Of a DNA stretch of 33,605 nt, positions 29,782 to 33,605 are shown in pieces; the first letter of the stretch is position 1, and each line of letters starts with the position of its first letter. The stretch covers positions 1 to 33,605 of the forward strand of contig CAMJHP010000031.1 of NCBI GenBank assembly GCA_946405575.1, read 5' to 3'. Origin of the DNA: an uncultured Bacteroidales bacterium. GTDB taxonomy: Bacteria > Bacteroidota > Bacteroidia > Bacteroidales > F082. The position numbers were made by a program, and so were the translations under genes. A model generated the notes under the pieces. That model was not told the origin of the DNA and did no database searches. It was given only the letters and a program-made list of their open reading frames with translations.

Positions 29782-30416
29782 TAAGATTAAACAAGATAGA
29801 TGTCCCCGATAGTTTGAGAATCCACAAAGAAGAGTGGACAAATGAACTAATGGAGTATATTGATAACGAGAAAGAAGTTCCAGATAGTTTAAAGAACAAA
29901 TATAATCAAGATGATGTAAAGATACAATTAAAAAACGAAACCCATGGGAAATGCATATATTGTGAAAGTATAATAGGACATATTGCATATGAGCATATTG
30001 AACATTATAAACCAAAAAAGAAATATCCTAAACTAACATTTGAATGGTCAAATCTTGGATTAGCCTGTCCTAAATGTAATACAAAAAAAGGTGATGAATT
30101 TGATGAAACATGTCCTATTGTTAATCCATATTCTGATAATCCTTCAGATCATTTTCTATTCCTTGGGACAATGGTGATTCATAAGCCAGATGACAAGCGG
30201 GGAGAATTAACAGAATTACAATTAGAACTTAATCGTCCAGAGTTGATGGAAGCGCGAAAAGAGAGAATAAATGCAATACGCAGTTTAGTAGATAACTATT
30301 TCAAAGAAACAAATGAATCGTTGAAAAAATTACTTTTAAATGAGATTAAAAAGGAAGTCAGTGAAGATAAACCATATTCTATGTGTGTGAAATCGGTTGT
30401 TAATCAGTTAATATAA
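29778..30416 (+). CDS. ptuB: Septu-like HNH endonuclease (PtuB-type)
   Basis: A 212-residue nuclease. The zinc-supported HNH fold shows C59-x2-C62 (GKCIYCES), the catalytic strand YEHIEHYKPK (H73, H76), N92 in WSNLGLACPKCN, and C97-x2-C100. CNTKKGDEFDE and CPIVNPYSD follow, as in HNH proteins of the TIGR02646/PtuB type. The helical C-terminus (ELNRPELMEARKERINAIRS) is typical. It probably degrades nucleic acid when released or activated by the ATPase on infection (inference). Start ATG 29778 overlaps the ptuA stop. No reverse transcriptase or ncRNA is nearby, so a retron-type PtuAB is unlikely. hsdR follows after 9 bp, keeping the operon intact. Confidence 0.78.
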   Translation: MIRLNKIDVPDSLRIHKEEWTNELMEYIDNEKEVPDSLKNKYNQDDVKIQLKNETHGKCIYCESIIGHIAYEHIEHYKPKKKYPKLTFEWSNLGLACPKCNTKKGDEFDETCPIVNPYSDNPSDHFLFLGTMVIHKPDDKRGELTELQLELNRPELMEARKERINAIRSLVDNYFKETNESLKKLLLNEIKKEVSEDKPYSMCVKSVVNQLI

Positions 30417-30425
30417 TTGCAGTCT

Positions 30426-33386
30426 ATGTCTTTCAATGAAATAAACGCAGTGGAGAACTTCGTCATTCATACGATGACGGGGGTGAACTTGAATGAGACC
30501 AATATGGCGCACGAAGCGCAGGCGCCCTACGGGGCGCAGTGGGAGTACCTGCCCGCCACGGAGCTGCCGCGCGAGGTTACCGAGGTGATGGTGGAAACGA
30601 AGGTGAAAAAGGCCCTCTTCCGCCTCAACCCCGAGATTGCCGCACAGCCCGAACGCGCCGACGAGGTCATCTTCAAGCTGCGTTCCATCCTGCTGTCGGT
30701 CCACAGCACCGGCCTCGTGCGCGCCAACGAGGAGTTCGCCGAGTGGCTCAAGGGCAACAAGACCATGCCCTTCGGCAAGAACTACGCCCACGTGCCCGTT
30801 CGCCTCATCGACTTCGAGCATATCTCCAACAACAAGTTCCAACTGGTCAACCAGTTCAGTATCCGCAACCGCGAGACCAAACGCCCCGACATCGTGCTGT
30901 TTGTCAACGGCTTCCCCTTGGTGGTGGGTGAGACCAAAACGCCCGTGCGACCTTCTGTTTCGTGGCTCGATGCTGCCTCCGACATCCACGACGGCTACGA
31001 GAACAGCGTGCCTGAACTTTTTGTGCCCAATGTGTTCAGTTTCGCCACCGAAGGACGCGAACTGTTCTACGGTGCCGTGCGCACGCCTTTGGAGTTCTGG
31101 TCGGCCTGGCGGCTTAACGAGGGCAGCGAGGATTCGGAAATGCCCGGCTTGGAGAACGTCTCCGCCGAAATGCGGCAGCTGCTGTCGCCCAAAACCTTGC
31201 TCGACATCCTCTACAACTTCACCACCTACACCACCAACAAAAGTCGTCAGCGCATCAAAGTGGTGTGCCGATACCAGCAATACGAAGGTGCCAACAAGAT
31301 TGTGGAGCGCGTGCTGGAAAACAAGATCAAACGCGGCCTGATATGGCACTTCCAAGGCTCCGGCAAGTCGCTGCTGATGCTCTTTGCCGCACAGAAGATG
31401 CGCCGTATGCCTGAGCTGAAAAGTCCCACCGTGATGATTGTGGTCGATCGCATCGACTTGGACTCGCAGACGCAGAATGTCTTCAAGGAGGCGCCCAACG
31501 TGATGCCCACCGAGGACATCGACACGCTGAACAAGTTTTTGGAGAACGACGCCCGCTATATCATCATCACCACCATCTTCAAGTTCAAGGACGCCAAGCC
31601 CAACATCAACCGCCGCGACAACATCATCGTGATGGTCGATGAAGCCCACCGCACGCAGGAGGGCGACCTCGGTCAACGTATGCGCGCCGCCTTGCCCAAC
31701 GCCTTCTTCTTCGGTCTCACGGGAACGCCCATCAACAAGTCGGAGCACAACACCTTCTGGACCTTCGGCGCGTTGGAAGACCAAGGCGGTTACATGAGCC
31801 GTTACTCGTTTGAAGATGCCTTGCGCGACAATACCATTCTGCCCTTGCACTTCGAGCCGCGCCTGTTGGACATCCACATCGACCGCGATGCCGTGGACGA
31901 GGAGTTTGAACGCCTCTCCAACGAACTGGACGAGGACGCCAAAATCACCCTCAGCAGCAAGGCCGCCAAGATGCTCGAGTTCCTGAAATCGCCCGAGCGC
32001 ATCCAGATTGTCTGCAAGGACATCGCCGAACACTATCGCGACAAAGTAGAGCCGCAAGGCTTCAAAGCGATGATTGTCACGCCCGACCGCGAGGCCTGCC
32101 ATCTCTACAAGATGGAGCTGAACAATTACTTCCCCGATTCCGCTTCGGCGGTGGTCATCTCCACTTCGGGCAAAGGCGAGGACGAGCTGAAACACCTCTA
32201 CAGCCTCACCAAAGACGAGCAGGAAAAGGTGATTGAGAAATTCAACAAGCCCGATTCAGAGCTTAAATTCTTGATAGTCACCGCCAAACTGCTGACGGGT
32301 TTCGACTCGCCCATCCTGCAGACCATATATTTGGACAAGTCGCTGAAAGACCACACTCTGTTGCAGGCCATCTGCCGTACCAACCGCAAGTTCCCCAACA
32401 AGACCTTCGGTCGCATTGTGGATTACTTCGGTGTGTTCGACGATGCCGCCAAGGCACTGGAGTTTGACGAGGACGTGATGAAAAAAGTCATCACCAACCT
32501 CAATGATCTAATCAACGAGCTGCCGCAAGCCATGGCCGACGCGCTGTCGCATTTCGAAGGCGTTGACCGCACCGTTGACGGCTTCGACGGGCTGCAGGCC
32601 GCACAGGAAGCCATCAACACCAATGAAAAACGCGATGCTTTTGCCGCCGACTATCGCCGTCTGTCCAACATCTGGGAATCCCTTTCTCCAGACCCGGCCT
32701 TGGAACCCTATCGAACTGATTACAAATGGCTGTCGAGTGTTTATCAGTCCGTCAAACCTTCCGGCCCCGATGCCTTGGGCAAACTGATTTGGTTGTCGTT
32801 GGGTGCCCAGACCAAGAAAATCATGTACGAGAACATTCACGTATCGGGCATCCACACCGATTTGGAAGAGGTGATTTTGGATGAAACTATGGTTTCGGCG
32901 TTGATGGGTAACAAGGACATGAAAGCCGCCAAGAAGATGGAGCGCGAACTCATTAAGCGCTTCAAGAAACACGCCGACAAGCCCAAATTCATCGAATTAA
33001 GCAAACGCTTGGAAGCCCTGCGCGACAAAGCCGAACATGGCCTGATTTCGAGCATTGAGTTCATCAAAGAGCTCTGCCAGATTGCCCGCGAGACCTTGCA
33101 GGCCGAAAAGCAGGAAGCCGAAGTGGAAGTCCGAAAGACCGGCAAGGAAGCCTTAACCGAGCTATTCATGGAGCTGCGCACCGAGGACACGCCCGCTGTC
33201 GTTGGCCGCATCGTCGCCGACATCGACAGCATCGTGAAAGTGGTGCGTTTCCCGGGCTGGCAAACCACCAACGCCGGCGAACGCGAAGTACAGAAGGCCT
33301 TGCGCAAAACCTTGTTGAAGTACAAGCTTCACAAGGAGGAAACGTTGTTCCAAAAGGCGTATATGTATATCAGGGAATACTACTAA
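30426..33386 (+). CDS. hsdR: Type I restriction endonuclease HsdR
   Basis: A 986-residue motor and nuclease subunit. The N-terminal PD-(D/E)XK nuclease has RPDIVLFVNGFPLVVGETKT, with D155, E169 and K171. The helicase follows with Walker A FQGSGKS (309-315), motif II DEAH (405-408), motif III TGTP (432-435), and domain-2 motifs such as FLIVTAKLLTGFDSPILQT and LLQAICRTNRKFPNKTFGR. The C-terminal HsdR helical region is full length (EVQKALRKTLLKYKLHKEE). It cuts unmodified DNA after ATP-driven translocation, together with HsdM and HsdS. ATG 30426 (MSFNEINAVENFVI) is chosen over a TTG three codons earlier. It is strongly GC-rich and contrasts sharply with the Septu-like genes before it. Confidence 0.95.
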   Translation: MSFNEINAVENFVIHTMTGVNLNETNMAHEAQAPYGAQWEYLPATELPREVTEVMVETKVKKALFRLNPEIAAQPERADEVIFKLRSILLSVHSTGLVRANEEFAEWLKGNKTMPFGKNYAHVPVRLIDFEHISNNKFQLVNQFSIRNRETKRPDIVLFVNGFPLVVGETKTPVRPSVSWLDAASDIHDGYENSVPELFVPNVFSFATEGRELFYGAVRTPLEFWSAWRLNEGSEDSEMPGLENVSAEMRQLLSPKTLLDILYNFTTYTTNKSRQRIKVVCRYQQYEGANKIVERVLENKIKRGLIWHFQGSGKSLLMLFAAQKMRRMPELKSPTVMIVVDRIDLDSQTQNVFKEAPNVMPTEDIDTLNKFLENDARYIIITTIFKFKDAKPNINRRDNIIVMVDEAHRTQEGDLGQRMRAALPNAFFFGLTGTPINKSEHNTFWTFGALEDQGGYMSRYSFEDALRDNTILPLHFEPRLLDIHIDRDAVDEEFERLSNELDEDAKITLSSKAAKMLEFLKSPERIQIVCKDIAEHYRDKVEPQGFKAMIVTPDREACHLYKMELNNYFPDSASAVVISTSGKGEDELKHLYSLTKDEQEKVIEKFNKPDSELKFLIVTAKLLTGFDSPILQTIYLDKSLKDHTLLQAICRTNRKFPNKTFGRIVDYFGVFDDAAKALEFDEDVMKKVITNLNDLINELPQAMADALSHFEGVDRTVDGFDGLQAAQEAINTNEKRDAFAADYRRLSNIWESLSPDPALEPYRTDYKWLSSVYQSVKPSGPDALGKLIWLSLGAQTKKIMYENIHVSGIHTDLEEVILDETMVSALMGNKDMKAAKKMERELIKRFKKHADKPKFIELSKRLEALRDKAEHGLISSIEFIKELCQIARETLQAEKQEAEVEVRKTGKEALTELFMELRTEDTPAVVGRIVADIDSIVKVVRFPGWQTTNAGEREVQKALRKTLLKYKLHKEETLFQKAYMYIREYY

Positions 33387-33400
33387 TCCTTTATTCATCA

Positions 33401-33432
33401 AAAAAGCGCGTCTCGGTTGAGGCGCGCTTTTT
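33401..33432 (+). terminator. Intrinsic terminator of the hsd operon
   Basis: AAAAAGCGCG (33401-33410) pairs with CGCGCTTTTT (33423-33432). The stem extends inward (TCTC with GAGG, one T·G pair) to a GGTT loop. The T and A runs on both sides allow termination in both directions, serving hsdR and the leftward fragment at 33452. Confidence 0.9.
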
Positions 33433-33451
33433 CATTAGCATTAAGCGAAGC

Positions 33452-33589
33452 TTACTCAGCAACTTCCTTCGCCTTAGCCCTGAAGTTCACCAAGTCTTCC
33501 TCGATGAAGTTCTTCACATAGACGCTCTTGCCAATAATCTTAATAAAGCATGGTAGTGTTTCAACCAGTGTGTCCGAAGTCTGTAGACT
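33452..33589 (-). pseudogene. 3' remnant of a leftward gene (weak ArgB-like similarity)
   Basis: Read leftward, 45 sense codons end at TAA (33452-33454): ...TLVETLPCFIKIIGKSVYVK, then NFIEEDLVNFRAKAKEVAE. No ATG opens the frame and an in-frame TGA lies at 33590-33592, inside a palindrome. The stretch TLVETLPCFIKIIGKSVYVK loosely recalls the acetylglutamate kinase N-terminus (LIEALPYIKKFxGKTIVIKYGG), but the glycine-rich loop is missing and the rest differs, so this is weak. It is probably a truncated gene or the tail of one interrupted by the palindromic element. It could also be meaningless. Confidence 0.3.
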
Positions 33590-33591
33590 TC
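33576..33591. repeat. Palindrome at the right edge
   Basis: GAAGTCT (33576-33582) and AGACTTC (33585-33591) are perfect inverted repeats two bases apart, framed by GTGTCC on the left and AGGG on the right. It interrupts the leftward reading frame that ends at 33452. It may be the edge of a dispersed repeat or insertion element that continues outside the window. Confidence 0.45.
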
Positions 33592-33605
33592 AGGGATGCG
33601 GTGCA

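Noticed and set aside
28546..30416. Retron with PtuAB effectors
   Set aside because: No reverse transcriptase gene or msr/msd-like RNA is present next to the pair; a stand-alone Septu-like system fits better.
30408..32195. Long open frame of ~595 codons on the minus strand
   Set aside because: It is antisense to hsdR, whose GC-rich third positions remove stop codons; the translation is low-complexity and lacks any domain.

Overview
The window looks like a chromosomal segment of a Bacteroidales-type (Bacteroidota) bacterium. The signs are many promoter -7 boxes of the form TAnnTTTG, Shine-Dalgarno-poor starts, two exported proteases with type IX secretion sorting domains, PepSY-like (DUF2874) proteins, a DUF2027/Smr protein and a BspA-type leucine-rich-repeat protein. 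Ordinary chromosomal genes alternate with three accessory blocks.

Left end (1-9190): the 3' end of purN is followed by an accessory block of about 8.7 kb. This block holds an ATPase_2-family NTPase read leftward from a promoter preceded by seven 15-bp repeats, three unrecognised proteins, a cytoplasmic LRR protein, a NucS-like PD-(D/E)XK nuclease with a winged-helix N-terminus, an AAA+ ATPase and a WYL-domain regulator. Two direct copies of a ~138-bp palindromic MITE-like element bracket the block (203-339 and 9046-9183). Two of its genes (1709 and 6464) share a two-hairpin leader that ends just before the start codon. Nuclease, AAA+ ATPase and WYL regulator together suggest defence, but I cannot match the block to a named system.

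Middle (9191-19180): a YitT-family membrane protein; tRNA-Arg(CCG) placed 21 nt before a two-component system; two PepSY-like exported proteins probably in the same operon; a DUF2027/Smr protein; an MbnP/MbnH-like copper-protein and dihaem-peroxidase pair; a third, inverted copy of the MITE-like element; a TIGR01212 radical SAM protein carrying an in-frame insertion; and an SH3-domain exported protein.

Right (19317-33605): two tandem paralogous subtilases with T9SS sorting domains, then a composite defence operon in the order hsdM1-hsdM2-[AlbA_2/Schlafen-like gene]-hsdS-[Septu-like ptuA-ptuB]-hsdR, ended by a strong terminator. The operon is a type I restriction-modification system with two methyltransferase genes and two inserted modules. 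The AlbA_2 gene is flanked by direct repeats in which three sub-motifs keep identical spacing. The Septu-like ATPase/HNH pair is visibly AT-rich between GC-rich hsd genes. A broken gene end and a palindrome lie at the right edge. No intergenic stretch exceeds 300 bp. No CRISPR array, transposase, integrase or rRNA was seen.
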